NCBI GenBank assembly: GCA_947378425.1
Contig: CANCJV010000004.1
Span: 1 to 64,000, forward strand
DNA length: 64,000 nucleotides
Reading direction: 5' to 3'
From: Synechococcaceae cyanobacterium
GTDB lineage: Bacteria; Cyanobacteriota; Cyanobacteriia; PCC-6307; Cyanobiaceae
The notes beneath the pieces are model-generated. The model was not told the DNA's origin. It was given only the letters and a program-made list of their open reading frames with translations, and did not search any database. The position numbers and the translations under genes were made by a program. This document shows positions 44,246 through 54,729 of the stretch, in pieces. Position 1 is the first letter of the stretch, and the number at the start of each line of letters is the position of its first letter.

Positions 44246-44413
44246 ACACCTCCTTCAACCTCCAAACCTTAATCGATCCTGGAAATTTGGCATCAAACAC
44301 CAACCGGCCCTCTGGAGTACGGGTGTGGAGGCATCCTTGGCCTGGTGTTAAGCACCAGGCACGATCGGCGCCAGCACTGGCATCAGTTGGGGCGGAAGGA
44401 TCCGGGCCACTGC

Positions 44414-44877
44414 ATGGATCTGACTCCGCATCTCGATCGCTCGCAGGCGCCCGGCTCGACGATCTGATGCTTGCGGGCTGTGTCAGCGGCAAGGTGACCT
44501 TCGCCATGAAAGGTCGCTTTCTGCTGCGATCGGTCTGAGAAGGCTTCCAGGACCGGAGCCTGATCGGCTGCGCTGTCACCGATGAGGCCTCCTGTCTGGA
44601 GTATCTGGCGAGGGATCCCTGCGAACTGCTGATCTGTACGGACCACCTCGAAGGCGGCCATGCTTTTGAGCTGGCCCGCAAGGCGCGTCATGTCCATGGT
44701 GCCCTGAAAGTGGTGCTGGCCCTCGGGGATGTGATTCCGGTGGACTCGGGGCAAGCACCCTGGCTGGAGGCGGTGGGCACCGAGGCCGATGTGGTCGATG
44801 ACCAACGGCCGCTTCAGGCCGATGTGGTGATTGTCTGTGCCGATGGTTTGCCCGTGAAACAGACTTTGCATCCCTGA
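44414..44877 (+). pseudogene. Broken response-regulator-like gene
   Basis: A start MDLTPHLDRSQA at 44414 is in a different frame from the following RLDDLMLAGCVSGKVTF, so a frameshift occurred near 44450. The second frame has an in-frame TGA at 44536 in the middle of the domain, then continues as LIGCAVTDEASCLEYLARD, CELLICTDHLEGG and VVLALGDV, which resembles a receiver-like domain of cyanobacterial two-component regulators. It ends at 44877. It is probably not functional. Confidence 0.6.
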
Positions 44878-45021
44878 CAAACCGCTGGACCCGCAAGGCC
44901 ATCGAATCCACCGTCAGCGCCTCCCTGGAGATTCAGCTCAGCGCTCCCCCGGCACCGGTGCCTGTTCCCCCAGCCGAGCTGGATGGCAAATCAGCCCCTC
45001 CTGGCCATCGCCAAAGGGTGA

Positions 45022-46116
45022 TTGTTCAAGTTGGACAGGGCCGCGCCCCATCAGCGCCGACAATGTCTTCAATTCAACGGTGGCAGCTTGGCGGCGGCAT
45101 CCCTTCAGTCCAGGTCCTCCAGGGCCGATGGCGGTTCCAATGCCGCCGATCTGCTCAGTACCGCTCAGCTGGCCCAGCTCAATGAACGGCGCGATGGCCC
45201 CGGCCTGAGACAACTGGCGCTGCACGGGGCCGTGTTGCTGGCCGGTGTCCTGCTCTGGGGCCTGCCGCTCGCCGGTTACGAGCCCGCCGGTCTGCCGATC
45301 CCCTGGCCCCTGCGGCTGCTGGGGCTGCTGTTGCTGGGCCTGGGCCTGGCCTTCGGTTTCTGTGCGATGCATGAGTGCGGCCATCGCACCGCCTTTGCCG
45401 GCCGCAGGCTCAACGACAACGTCGCCTGGTGGGCCGGAGTGCTGAGCTTTTACAACGCTGATTTCTATCGCCGCTACCACCAGTGGCATCATCGCTACAC
45501 CCATCTGGTCGGACTTGATCCTGAGCTTGAGGACAGCCCTCCCACCACGCTCGCAGCCTATCTTCTGGAGCTGAGCGCCATCCCTTGGTGGATCGGGAAG
45601 GTCCGAGGCCATTGGGCCGGAATGCGGGGAGACTTCGCTGGCAATCCCTACATTTCAGACGACGCGATTCCAGCCGTACGCCGCTCGATCCAGCTTCAGA
45701 TCGCTGTCTATGGGGTGTTGCTCCTGGCCTCCATTCCTGCCGGCAACGGTTTGCTGTTGTGGTGCTGGCTGTTGCCTCTGGCGCTGGCCCAGCCGCTGCT
45801 GCGCTTCGTGATGATGGCCGAACACGGTGGCTGCCCCTTTGTGCCGGACGGTCTGAGCAACACCCGCACCACCCTCACCCTCGCCCCCTTGCGCTGGTTG
45901 ATGTGGCAGATGCCCTTCCACGCGGAACATCATCTTTATCCCTCCATGCCCTTCCATGCCCTGGCAAGGGCCCACGGGCTGATCGCACCCCGACTCGTGC
46001 ACTGCGATCAGGGTTATCTCGCTGTTCACGTCAGCTTCCTGGCCGACCTCAGCACCCTCGCCCCGCCGCAGCCCACGCCAACGGCCTCTGCAGCCTCGGC
46101 TTCGGGTCAGCGCTGA
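45022..46116 (+). CDS. Membrane fatty acid desaturase / beta-carotene hydroxylase family protein
   Basis: 364 residues from TTG 45022; the real start may be later because the first 40 residues are low complexity. The three histidine boxes of membrane di-iron enzymes are clear: HECGHR, HQWHHRYTH, and HAEHHLYP, with AEHGG before the last. Helices flank them. In cyanobacteria such proteins desaturate lipids or hydroxylate carotenoids (CrtR type); the exact substrate cannot be read. Confidence 0.78.
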   Translation: MFKLDRAAPHQRRQCLQFNGGSLAAASLQSRSSRADGGSNAADLLSTAQLAQLNERRDGPGLRQLALHGAVLLAGVLLWGLPLAGYEPAGLPIPWPLRLLGLLLLGLGLAFGFCAMHECGHRTAFAGRRLNDNVAWWAGVLSFYNADFYRRYHQWHHRYTHLVGLDPELEDSPPTTLAAYLLELSAIPWWIGKVRGHWAGMRGDFAGNPYISDDAIPAVRRSIQLQIAVYGVLLLASIPAGNGLLLWCWLLPLALAQPLLRFVMMAEHGGCPFVPDGLSNTRTTLTLAPLRWLMWQMPFHAEHHLYPSMPFHALARAHGLIAPRLVHCDQGYLAVHVSFLADLSTLAPPQPTPTASAASASGQR

Positions 46117-46135
46117 GGCCAGCCGAGCCCTTCGA

Positions 46136-47227
46136 GTGAGTCAGTCAGCGATCAGGCCTGATGCCCTTCCAGCCCACCGCAACCCCTTGATCAGTTCCAG
46201 CGCCACAACGTCGGTCGATCACACTTTCCCGCTCGGCGATCTGCAGTTGCGGAGCGGCCAGACCCTGAGCGGCGCCCGGCTCTCTTACCGCGTCTATGGC
46301 GAACTCCGCCAGGATCGCTCCAACCTGGTGCTCTATCCCAGCTCCTACGGCGCCTGGCCCGAGGATATCGACTGGGTGGTGGGTCCGATTCTGGACCCCG
46401 GGCGCTGGTGCATCGTCCTGGTGAGCCAATTCGGCAATGGCCGCTCCAGCAGCCCGAGCAACGGCGGTCCAGGTCTCCAGGAAGGGGGCTGGCCTGTCAG
46501 CCACGCCGACAACGTCTCCGCCCAGCGCCGCTTGCTGGAGGAGCGTTTCGGGGTCGAGAGTCCGGCCCTGATCTACGGCTGGTCGATGGGAGCTCAGCAG
46601 GCCTATCACTGGGGCGTGCTCGAACCGGAGCGCAGCCAGCGCCTCTGCTGCATCTGCGGCACGGCCCGCACCACCCCCCACAACCGCCTGTTTCTGCTGA
46701 GCCTGCGCCAGGCGCTCACGGCCGATCCGGTCTGGAACGGCCATGGCTTCGATGGCGTGCCGGAACAGGGCCTGCGCAGCTTCGCCCTGATCTATGCCAG
46801 CTGGGCTGCCAGCCAGCCCTTCTACCGGCGCGGTGGCCACCTGGATCTGGGCTACACCGATGTCGAGAGCTACGTGGAGCAGGCCTGGTTGCCCGCCTAC
46901 CGCCGCCACGATGCCCGCGATCTGATCGCCATGCTCGATGTCTGGCTGGCTAGCGATGTGGCCGCCGCTGCCGGACTGGCCAGCGGCGATCCCCAGGCCG
47001 ACCTCGCCGCGGCCCTGGGCCGGATCCGGGCCCGCTGTGTCGTGGTGGCGGGCCGCCATGACCTCTACTTCCCCCCCGCCGACTGCGCCGCAGAAGCGGC
47101 CCTGATCCCCTACACCAGCTTCGAGGTGCTCGAATCCGACCTGGGCCACCGGGCCGGCAATCCCCGCGACAGCCTGGCCGAGCAGGCCCAGTTGCGCGCC
47201 GTGGTGGAGGCGCTCTGCCGCAGCTGA
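46136..47227 (+). CDS. Alpha/beta-hydrolase, MetX-like
   Basis: 363 residues from GTG 46136. The layout resembles homoserine acetyltransferase (MetX): LSYRVYGEL, FGNGRSSSPSN, nucleophile Ser in GWSMGAQQAYHW, catalytic Asp in AGRHDLYFP, and His in DLGHRAGNP. The position of each motif fits. The catalytic triad is complete, but the active-site environment differs from true MetX (no acyl-CoA site visible), so it may be a hydrolase of unknown substrate. Confidence 0.75.
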   Translation: MSQSAIRPDALPAHRNPLISSSATTSVDHTFPLGDLQLRSGQTLSGARLSYRVYGELRQDRSNLVLYPSSYGAWPEDIDWVVGPILDPGRWCIVLVSQFGNGRSSSPSNGGPGLQEGGWPVSHADNVSAQRRLLEERFGVESPALIYGWSMGAQQAYHWGVLEPERSQRLCCICGTARTTPHNRLFLLSLRQALTADPVWNGHGFDGVPEQGLRSFALIYASWAASQPFYRRGGHLDLGYTDVESYVEQAWLPAYRRHDARDLIAMLDVWLASDVAAAAGLASGDPQADLAAALGRIRARCVVVAGRHDLYFPPADCAAEAALIPYTSFEVLESDLGHRAGNPRDSLAEQAQLRAVVEALCRS

Positions 47228-47380
47228 AGGTCCGGGCGGCGAGCCTGGAGCCTGCGACATCCGGATTCGGCCCACCCTGAACCCGAGGCGGCACCGGATC
47301 GCCCTAGACCCGCTGGTGTATCAGCCAAAACCGGGCTCAGCCCCATCGTCTCCATCCCCCTGCAAGCACCGCCTGTCCCG

Positions 47381-48631
47381 ATGACCGACCTGGCTCTTTT
47401 TGCCGCCGACCACGGCATCCGCCATTTCCTCTTTTCCTTCGCCGATCTGTTCGGAGTGCAGCGAGCCAAGCTCGTGCCCGCCTCGGCCGTGGCCGATCTG
47501 GCCGCCAATGGCGCGGGATTCGCCGGCTTTGCCGCCTGGCTGATGATGACGCCGGCCGATCCGGACGTGCTGGCCCATCCCGATCCGGCCAGCCTGATGG
47601 TGCTGCCCTGGCAGCGGGAGGTGGCCTGGGTCGCTGCGGATCTCTCCGTCGAAGGAGTACCGCTCGAGCAGGCACCACGACGGGTGCTGCAGCGGCAGCT
47701 GGAGCGAGCCGCCGCCCTCGGTTTTGAGTTCCGCAGTGGCGTCGAGGCGGAGTTCTTCCTGCTTGATCCTCTCGAGGGTGGCGTGGCGGATCGGCTGGAT
47801 CACCAGGCCAAACCCTGCTACGACCAGCTGGCCCTGATGCGCCGCTATCCACTGATCAGTGAGCTGATCGGCGCCATGGAAGAGCTGGGCTGGGGCCCGT
47901 ATCAGGCCGACCATGAGGACGCCAACGGCCAGTTCGAACTCAACTGGACCTATGCCCCTGCGCTCACCACCGCCGATCGGCACGCCTTTTTCAAGGTGAT
48001 GGCCGCCACCCTGGCTGAAAAGCATGGCTGCGGCGTGAGTTTCGATCCCAAACCGATCGCCGATCTGACCGGCAACGGCGCCCATCTGCATGTGTCGCTC
48101 TGGGATGACAGGGGCCGCAACCTCTTCCCTGACCCCTCCGGTGAGAAGGGGCTGTCGCCGTTGGCCTATCAATTCCTGGCGGGACTGCTGGCCCATGCCC
48201 CGGCCCTCTGCGCCCTCACCAACCCGGTGCCCGCCAGCTACCGGCGCCTGGCCCGCGCCGACACCAGCTCCGGCGCCACCTGGTCACCGGCCTGGATCAG
48301 CTACGGCGGCAACAACCGCACCCACATGGTGCGCATCCCCGACGAGCAACGGCTGGAACTGCGGCTCGCCGATGGCGCCGCCAACCCCTATCTGCTGCAG
48401 GCAGCTGTCCTGGCGGCCGGTCTTGACGGGATTGAGCGGCAATTGGATCCAGGCCGCCGCAGCGACGCCAACGCCTACACCGATCCACCGGAGTCGGGCA
48501 CGGCCAGACCGCTGCCGAGCAGCCTCGCGGAAGCCCTGGAAGCCTTCCGCCAGGATCAGGTGCTGCGGCAGGCCCTCGGCGAATCCTTTGCCCAGGCCTA
48601 CGACGCTCTGGCCCCCAGGCGTACAACCTGA
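47381..48631 (+). CDS. Glutamine synthetase family protein, GlnT type
   Basis: 416 residues, shorter than type I GlnA. Catalytic motifs are EAEFFLLDP, DHEDANGQFELN, NGAHLHVSLWD and RLELRLADGAANPYL, as in GlnT and gamma-glutamylmethylamide/gamma-glutamylputrescine-type ligases. It may couple glutamate to ammonia or an amine. It is separate from the type III glnN at 57 kb, so this window encodes two diverse GS-fold enzymes. It is monocistronic; the next gene is convergent. Confidence 0.8.
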   Translation: MTDLALFAADHGIRHFLFSFADLFGVQRAKLVPASAVADLAANGAGFAGFAAWLMMTPADPDVLAHPDPASLMVLPWQREVAWVAADLSVEGVPLEQAPRRVLQRQLERAAALGFEFRSGVEAEFFLLDPLEGGVADRLDHQAKPCYDQLALMRRYPLISELIGAMEELGWGPYQADHEDANGQFELNWTYAPALTTADRHAFFKVMAATLAEKHGCGVSFDPKPIADLTGNGAHLHVSLWDDRGRNLFPDPSGEKGLSPLAYQFLAGLLAHAPALCALTNPVPASYRRLARADTSSGATWSPAWISYGGNNRTHMVRIPDEQRLELRLADGAANPYLLQAAVLAAGLDGIERQLDPGRRSDANAYTDPPESGTARPLPSSLAEALEAFRQDQVLRQALGESFAQAYDALAPRRTT

Positions 48632-48664
48632 TCCAGGCGCCGCCAGCCGGACGCGTGCCAGGGC

Positions 48665-49762
48665 TCAACCACTGGCCATGGCCGCCTGACAGCTGCGAGC
48701 CACCATCCCCTCCTCGTCGGCAGCCACGATCAGCAGTTCAAAGGGTTGCAACCAGGCCAGGGCGGCCTCCAGTTCCGAGCGCAGCTCACCATCGTGTTCA
48801 CCGATGCCGCCAGTCAGGGCAATCACGTCCACGCCCCGCAGGCTGGCGGCCATGGCGCCGATCCCCTGAAGCAGCCGATGGCGAAACACCGCGATCGCCA
48901 GGCTGGCGCCAGGATCGGCGGGGCCAGCCTCTCGGCCGGCGCTCAGTCGCCGCAGTTCGCGCATGTCGGCCGTGCGCTCCGACAGAGCCAGCAGTCCCCC
49001 TTCGTGGTTGAGGGCCTGATCCAGCTCGGCCAGGCTCAGTCCCTGGCGCAGCTGATGCAGCAGCAGGCCCGGATCGATCGAACCGCTGCGGCTGGCCATC
49101 ACCAGCCCCTCCATCGGTGTGAAGCCCATGGTGGTGGCGATGCTGCGGCCGGCTGCAATGGCGCACAGGGAGCAGCCGGCACCGAGATGGGCACTGATCA
49201 GGCGCGGTGAGCCAGGCCGTCCGCCTGCGCGCCAGCGGCGCTGCACCACCTCGCTGACGTGCTGATGGCTGAGACCATGGAAACCGAAACGGCGCAGGCC
49301 CTGGCGCCGCCAGCTGACCGGAATCGCGTAGGTGGACTCCTCGGTGCCCAGGCTGGCGTGGAAGGCCGTATCAAAACAGGCCCACTGGGGCACCTGGGGC
49401 TGCCAGGTGGCCAACCAGCGCATCAACCGCAGTGCCACGGCGTTGTGCAGGGGCGCCAAGGGCACCAGCTCCTCGATGGCCGTCAGCACCTCAGCATTGA
49501 TCGGCGTGGCTTCGGTGAAGCGCAGACCACCGTGCACGACCCGATGACCCGCCAACAGCAGACCCTGGCCACCAGGCCCCAGCCAGGGGGCCAGGGTCTG
49601 GGGCAACCAGGCCTCCAGCAGCCGCTCAAGATCGTTGTCCTGGCTGGCCAGCGGCGACCAGTTGCGCTGCTCTCGAACCAGGATCTCACCGGCGGCAGAC
49701 AGCACCGAAAGCTTGAGACTGGAGCTGCCGGCATTGAGCACCAGCAGCGGCTGCTCCCTCAC
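48665..49762 (-). CDS. ackA: Acetate kinase
   Basis: Interconverts acetyl phosphate and acetate with ATP. 365 residues. Motifs: N-terminal [34 protein letters not shown], and HLGAGCSL. It overlaps the phosphoketolase stop by 4 bases, so the two are one operon: the phosphoketolase makes acetyl phosphate and AckA converts it to acetate plus ATP. Confidence 0.94.
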   Translation of the reverse strand: MREQPLLVLNAGSSSLKLSVLSAAGEILVREQRNWSPLASQDNDLERLLEAWLPQTLAPWLGPGGQGLLLAGHRVVHGGLRFTEATPINAEVLTAIEELVPLAPLHNAVALRLMRWLATWQPQVPQWACFDTAFHASLGTEESTYAIPVSWRRQGLRRFGFHGLSHQHVSEVVQRRWRAGGRPGSPRLISAHLGAGCSLCAIAAGRSIATTMGFTPMEGLVMASRSGSIDPGLLLHQLRQGLSLAELDQALNHEGGLLALSERTADMRELRRLSAGREAGPADPGASLAIAVFRHRLLQGIGAMAASLRGVDVIALTGGIGEHDGELRSELEAALAWLQPFELLIVAADEEGMVARSCQAAMASG

Positions 49763-52215
49763 GATTCGCCGTCAGGCAAGGTCCAGCGCCACTCGGTGAC
49801 TTCGGGAGAATCGGTGCCATGAGCGTGGGCATAGGCGCGGTGAATCAGGATTGCCTCCTTCATGCGTTCCTTGACGTGGGCGGCCCTGGAACCGAGGCCC
49901 GGCAGGCGATCGATGACATCGATGACCAGATTGAAACGGTCAATCTGGTTGTTCATCGCCAGCTCGAGAGGCGTGTTGATGTTGCCCTTTTCCTTGTAGC
50001 CACGCACATGGAAGTTGGCGTGATTGCTGCGGCGATAGGTAAGGCGGTGAATCAGCCAAGGATAACCGTGAAAGTTGAAGATCACCGGCCGATTGACGGT
50101 GAACAAGGTATCGAAATCACGATCGCTGAGGCCATGGGGATGTTCCTTGGGCTCGGTGAGCGCGAACAGTTTCACCACATTGAGCACGCGGATGCGCAGG
50201 CTGGGGATTTCTCGGCGCAGAATCTCGACGGCAGCCAGGGTCTCCTTGGTGGGAATGTCGCCGGCGCAGGCCATCACTACATCGGGTTCATCCGGTTCGC
50301 GGCCGTGGTGGTCGTTGCTGGCCCAGCTCCAGAGGCCGATACCCTTGGCCACGTGCTGGCGGGCCGCCTCAAGATTGAGATACTGAAGATGGCTCTGCTT
50401 GTCGGAAACAATGATGTTGCAGACATTCGGTTCGATCAACGCCTCTTCGGCCACCGCCAGCAGGGCATTGGCATCGGCGGGCAGATACACCCGCACCACC
50501 TCTCCACTCTTGTTGCCGGCCAGATCGATGAAGCCGGGATCCTGATGGGTGAAACCGTTGTGATCCTGGCGCCAGACAGTGGATGAGATCAGGCAATTCC
50601 AAGCGCCGATCGAGGCGCGCCAGGGGGCATGGTGCAGGCAGCTCTCAAGCCACTTGGCGTGCTGATTGAACATCGAGGCGATCACATGGGCAAAGGCTTC
50701 ATAGGTATGGAAGAAGCCATAGCGACCGGTGAGCAGGTAGCCCTCCATCATTCCCACCAGGGTGTGCTCCGACAGCATCTCCACCACCCGTCCCTCCCGG
50801 GACAGGTGGCCGCCGTCGGCGTCCTCCGGCAACAGCTCCTCCATCCACACCTTGCGACTGCGCTCATAGATCGCCTGCAGGCGATTGGAGGCCGTTTCAT
50901 CGGGGCCAAAGACGCGCAGGGAGTTGGGATTGTGCTCAATCGCATCGCGAAGCAGGGCACCCAGGGGCGCCGTGTTCTCCGCCTCCAGCGAGCCCGGCCG
51001 CTCAAGATTCACGGCATAGGCCTCCACCGGTGGCAATTTCAGCTTGCGGCGCAACAGGCCGCCATTGGCATGGGGATTGGAGCCCATGCGATGGTTCCCC
51101 TCGGGTGCCAGGGCCTGCAGCTCCTCCACCAGGCGGCCGTTCTGATCGAACAGCTCCTCGGGCCGGTAGCTGCGCAGCCATTGCTCCAGCAGTTGCAGCT
51201 GCTCGGGATTGCTGGCCGGTGCCGGCAGCGGCACCTGGTGCGAACGCCAGAAACCCTCCAGCTTGCGGCCGTGGAGCTCGGCCGGACCGGTCCAGCCCTT
51301 GGGGGAGCGCAGCACGATCATGGGCCAGGCGGGCCTGTGGGCCACGCCACTGGCGCGGCATTCGGCCTGGATGGCGCGGATGCGGCCGGTGGCCCCATCC
51401 ATGGCGGCGGCCATCGCCCGGTGCATCGCCAGCGGTTCATGGCCTTCAACGAACAGCGGCTCCCAGCCGTAGCCGCGCATCAGGCTGGCCAGCTCCTCGC
51501 GCGGAATGCGGGCCAGCAGGGTGGGATTAGCGATCTTGTAGCCGTTGAGGTGCAGCACCGGCAGCACCGCCCCATCGCCGATCGGGTTCAGAAATTTGTT
51601 GATGTGCCAGGAGGTGGCCAGGGGGCCGGTTTCGGCCTCGCCATCCCCCACACAGGCCAGGGCGATCAGGTTGGGGTTGTCGAAGACGGCGCCACAGGCA
51701 TGGGAGAGGACGTAGCCCAGCTCACCGCCCTCATGGATCGAGCCGGGCGTTTCGGGGGTGCAGTGGCTGCCGATGTGGCCCGGGAAGGAGAACTGCTTGA
51801 AGAAACGGCCCATTCCCTCGAGGTCCTGGGACTTGTCGGGATAGACCTCGCTGTAGCTGCCATCGAGGTAGGTGGGGCCGAGCACCCCGGGGGCACCGTG
51901 TCCCGGACCGGAGAGATAGATCATCTCCAGTTGATGGCGGCGGATCAGCCGATTGGCGTGGGCCCAGATGAAGGCCTGGCCGGGACTGGATCCCCAGTGG
52001 CCGAGCAGGCGGGCCTTGATGTGCTCCGGCTGCAGCGGTTCCCGCAGCAGGGGATTGGCGCGCAGATAGATCATGCCCACCGCCAGGTAGTTGGCGGCGC
52101 GCCACCAGGCATCCAGACGCAGCAGCTCCTGCTCCGTCATCTCCACCGCCAGTGACGGCCAATCGACGGCCTGCCCAGCGGCAAGGTCAGCAGCAGCGGA
52201 GGAGGAGAACACCAT
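49759..52215 (-). CDS. xfp: Xylulose/fructose 6-phosphate phosphoketolase
   Basis: Thiamine diphosphate enzyme cleaving ketose phosphates to acetyl phosphate. ATG 52215 gives about 818 residues, which fits the family and the [17 protein letters not shown] start. Characteristic segments are [12 protein letters not shown], the ThDP-binding region [30 protein letters not shown], and HDNGF-type [12 protein letters not shown]. It forms an operon with ackA. This bypasses part of glycolysis and, in cyanobacteria, operates in carbon use at night or in mixed growth. Confidence 0.94.
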   Translation of the reverse strand: MVFSSSAAADLAAGQAVDWPSLAVEMTEQELLRLDAWWRAANYLAVGMIYLRANPLLREPLQPEHIKARLLGHWGSSPGQAFIWAHANRLIRRHQLEMIYLSGPGHGAPGVLGPTYLDGSYSEVYPDKSQDLEGMGRFFKQFSFPGHIGSHCTPETPGSIHEGGELGYVLSHACGAVFDNPNLIALACVGDGEAETGPLATSWHINKFLNPIGDGAVLPVLHLNGYKIANPTLLARIPREELASLMRGYGWEPLFVEGHEPLAMHRAMAAAMDGATGRIRAIQAECRASGVAHRPAWPMIVLRSPKGWTGPAELHGRKLEGFWRSHQVPLPAPASNPEQLQLLEQWLRSYRPEELFDQNGRLVEELQALAPEGNHRMGSNPHANGGLLRRKLKLPPVEAYAVNLERPGSLEAENTAPLGALLRDAIEHNPNSLRVFGPDETASNRLQAIYERSRKVWMEELLPEDADGGHLSREGRVVEMLSEHTLVGMMEGYLLTGRYGFFHTYEAFAHVIASMFNQHAKWLESCLHHAPWRASIGAWNCLISSTVWRQDHNGFTHQDPGFIDLAGNKSGEVVRVYLPADANALLAVAEEALIEPNVCNIIVSDKQSHLQYLNLEAARQHVAKGIGLWSWASNDHHGREPDEPDVVMACAGDIPTKETLAAVEILRREIPSLRIRVLNVVKLFALTEPKEHPHGLSDRDFDTLFTVNRPVIFNFHGYPWLIHRLTYRRSNHANFHVRGYKEKGNINTPLELAMNNQIDRFNLVIDVIDRLPGLGSRAAHVKERMKEAILIHRAYAHAHGTDSPEVTEWRWTLPDGES

Positions 52216-52883
52216 GGATCGGCGGACCATCGGGGAAGAACACCGGGGCCAGCCCTGAGAGGGGCATGACTCGGGGGCAGAGTCACTCGACACGGTCCGG
52301 AACGCAAGGGTCGCTTGTGTCAGCCGATGCCGACAGAACAGGCATGAATACCCATGGCGCCTCGGGGCGCTCGGGGCAAAAGTGGTGACATCAATCGGGG
52401 AGGTCCAGTGATGGAAGACACGCCACCCAATCGAACGTCAGGAGTGAGCTGACCGCAGGCCCCTGCTCCAACAGTCTTGTTCTGAATCTTCGGTTTTCAG
52501 GTTCCCAGCGAATCATCCGATGCACCGTTCACCGCGTCCTGCCGCCTCCACCCCGGAGCACTCCCATGGCAGACCGCACCAGGTGCCCCCGGGTTGACGG
52601 AAACCGATCCCTTGGATGCTCGGCCCCAGGTGCCACCTTCGGCAACTCCGCCCCAACCGATCCTCCTGTTCCATACCCGCTGACGACTCATCGATGGCGA
52701 GCGCATGACGGTCAAGATCCGATCCGGCTCCTGCCGGCGCCTGGACGCAACCGCATCACCCATCCCCGGCCCTGAGCGGCCATTCGTCTGATCAGCCATT
52801 GCAAACCGTTCCCGAGGCCCGGTCCCCCCAGGGGGTCGGGCCTCATTCTTGGGATTACGATCCCAGCCGATTCCGGAGTCGCC
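52216..52883. other. Intergenic region with two tandem hairpins
   Basis: About 670 bases without a supported gene, containing the phosphoketolase promoter. Near its right end are two hairpins: GAGGCCCG/CGGGCCTC (52814-52844), with a C-run/G-run inner stem, and GGGAT-TACG-ATCCC (52851-52864). They lie just upstream of the small gene at 52884 and could be its leader, or the terminator of an unseen RNA. I looked for SRP RNA, RNase P and tmRNA signatures and saw none. Confidence 0.5.
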
Positions 52884-53075
52884 ATGCTGATCGGTGAGGT
52901 GTTTCTTGAAGCGCTGTCCACTGGCATCGTGACCCAGGACGAGATCGACTGGCTCACCATCAACCAGGCCAACTTCAGCCGCGAAGAAGAAGCCAAGGCG
53001 CTCAAGATCGGCCGCCTTCTCGATGAAGGACAGCTGCAGATCGGCTGTCGCATGCTGGGTCAGCCCCACGCCTGA
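52884..53075 (+). CDS. Small protein, unknown (63 residues)
   Basis: ATG 52884, MLIGEVFLEALSTGIVTQDEIDWL, then a helix with EEEAKALKIGRLLDEGQLQIGC. It looks like a well-formed small globular protein with two helix-turn-helix-like segments. It lies convergent with the ArsS gene. Family not recognised; small proteins of this shape recur in picocyanobacteria. Confidence 0.65.
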   Translation: MLIGEVFLEALSTGIVTQDEIDWLTINQANFSREEEAKALKIGRLLDEGQLQIGCRMLGQPHA

Positions 53076-53099
53076 TCAGCGGCTGGATCAGTTGCCTGA

Positions 53100-54089
53100 T
53101 CAGCTCAGGGCGCCGCCGCAGCTGGAGCCACCACCGGCTGTACAGCCCCAGCAATGCTCCGCGACCCGAACGGCAGAGCCTTCAGGATTCAGGGTCAGCA
53201 GATCGCTCAACTGGGCCGATTCGTCCGTGGCGCCATCGCCTTCGGCCGCAGCGGCACCAAGGGCCTGCCGGCTGAGCCCCAGGTCCAGCATCTGGTTGAA
53301 GTCACAGTCATGAAGTCGGCCCCGCCAGTCCACGCTGATCAGGTGGCGGCACATCACGGCCTCGAGATTGGCCGGTCGATGCTGACGCCGCAGCAGCTCC
53401 CGGTAAGGTTCCAGTTCGCCACTGGCGCGCAACACGGCCTCGAACCGGCGGATCGGCATGTTCGCCAGGGCATAGAGATCGTTGAACACCACGCCATACG
53501 TGCTGCCGAGCACACGCCGGTAGTCGGCTTCCAGGCCCTCCTGGGGAGGCGGCAACACCGGCCCCTGGGGGTTGTACACCAGAACCAATTCCAGGCCGGA
53601 GCCCCGCTGGCCGTAGCCGAGGGCATTGAGCTGGCGCAGCCCCTCGATGCTGCGCTGGAAGACACCATCGCCCCGCTGGCGATCGACGTTGTCTTCCAGG
53701 TAGCAGGGGAGGGAGGCCACCACCTTGACCTGCTCCTGGGCCAGAAAGGAGGCCAGATCCTCCTGGCCCGGCTCGCTGAGGATGGTGAGGTTGCAGCGAT
53801 CGATCACCGCGACTCCGATGCGGCGAGCGTCCCGGACCAGCGCGCGGAAACCGGGATGGAGTTCGGGGGCGCCCCCGGTGACGTCGAGGCAGCCGATGCC
53901 CCTGGCTTCCAGCACCCGGGGGATCAGCGCCAGGGTGCTGCTCGCCATCATTTCCACCCGGCTCGGCCCCGCTCCCACATGGCAATGACTGCAGCTCTGG
54001 TTGCAGCGATAACCGAGGTTCACCTGCAGGGTGGTCAGCGAGCCGCGGCGGACGGCCGGGAAGGCGGCGTGGGCAAGGGTGCTCGTCAT
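53100..54089 (-). CDS. arsS: Arsenosugar-type radical SAM protein ArsS
   Basis: Radical SAM enzyme of the ArsS family, involved in making arsenosugars from dimethylarsenic. ATG 54089 gives 329 residues. The iron-sulfur cluster motif CNQSCSHC (Cys29, 33, 36) is followed by VTGGAPELHP. The C-terminal half carries further cysteines in an auxiliary-domain-like pattern (MCRHL, HDCDFNQM, HCWGCTAGGGSSC). No ArsM methyltransferase gene lies adjacent in the window. It is divergent from the FMN reductase gene. Confidence 0.85.
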   Translation of the reverse strand: MTSTLAHAAFPAVRRGSLTTLQVNLGYRCNQSCSHCHVGAGPSRVEMMASSTLALIPRVLEARGIGCLDVTGGAPELHPGFRALVRDARRIGVAVIDRCNLTILSEPGQEDLASFLAQEQVKVVASLPCYLEDNVDRQRGDGVFQRSIEGLRQLNALGYGQRGSGLELVLVYNPQGPVLPPPQEGLEADYRRVLGSTYGVVFNDLYALANMPIRRFEAVLRASGELEPYRELLRRQHRPANLEAVMCRHLISVDWRGRLHDCDFNQMLDLGLSRQALGAAAAEGDGATDESAQLSDLLTLNPEGSAVRVAEHCWGCTAGGGSSCGGALS

Positions 54090-54201
54090 TGGCGAGAGGG
54101 TAGGGCGCAGCCACCCCCGCCGCCGGATCCTTCCGACAAGCAACGCTGGTGAAGCCCGCCAGGATTCGGGAACGCCCGCTCCTCCCTGCCCGCCCCTTCC
54201 C

Positions 54202-54729
54202 ATGGCTCCGATGCACCCCGATCTGCTCGTGATCAGCGCCAGCAATGGCGAAAATCTGCGCCTGGCCGAGCGCTTCGCCGCCTGCGGGCGCTCCCGGGGG
54301 CTGACGGCCCAGGTGCTGGATCTCACCGAGGAGTGCCTGCCGTTGTTCACCCCCCGCCAACTGGCGGCCAGCGGTGCTCCTGCGGCGATCGGCGCACTGA
54401 GCGAACGGCTGGCCTCAGCCCCTCGCTGGGTGATCTGCGCACCGGAATACAACGGCTCGATTCCGCCTGTCCTGACCAACGCCATCGCCTGGTTGTCGGT
54501 GCAGGGGGAGGACTTCCGCAACCTGTTCAACGGCCGACCGATCGTGATCGCCAGCCACTCGGGCGGGGGCGGTTACGCCGTGCTCACGGCCCTGCGCATT
54601 CTGCTGGCCCATCTGGGCGCTCACGTGGTGGGCCGCCAACTCGTCAGCAACAGCTCCCGGCCCGCCCGGGACGAAAGCATCGAAGATCTGATCGATCGGC
54701 TGCGCCAGCTGGAGCCGATTCAGCTCTGA
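54202..54729 (+). CDS. NADPH-dependent FMN reductase-like flavoprotein
   Basis: ATG 54202 gives 175 residues of flavodoxin-like fold. LLVISASNGENLRLAERFA is the FMN-phosphate site and APEYNGSIPPVLTNAIAWLS is the NAD(P)H-FMN reductase signature; ASHSGGGGY follows. It is divergent from arsS with a 112-base intergenic region, so it could belong to the same arsenic process (as ArsH does elsewhere). Its stop overlaps the convergent glycosyltransferase by 10 bases. Confidence 0.8.
   Translation: MAPMHPDLLVISASNGENLRLAERFAACGRSRGLTAQVLDLTEECLPLFTPRQLAASGAPAAIGALSERLASAPRWVICAPEYNGSIPPVLTNAIAWLSVQGEDFRNLFNGRPIVIASHSGGGGYAVLTALRILLAHLGAHVVGRQLVSNSSRPARDESIEDLIDRLRQLEPIQL

Noticed and set aside
52294-52883. 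Structural RNA (SRP, RNase P, tmRNA)
   Set aside because: No family consensus such as the SRP GGAAG core or a tmRNA-like tRNA domain was visible in either strand.
50629-54152. Long plus frames over phosphoketolase and ArsS
   Set aside because: Antisense shadows with low-complexity composition; the minus strand has full enzyme motifs.
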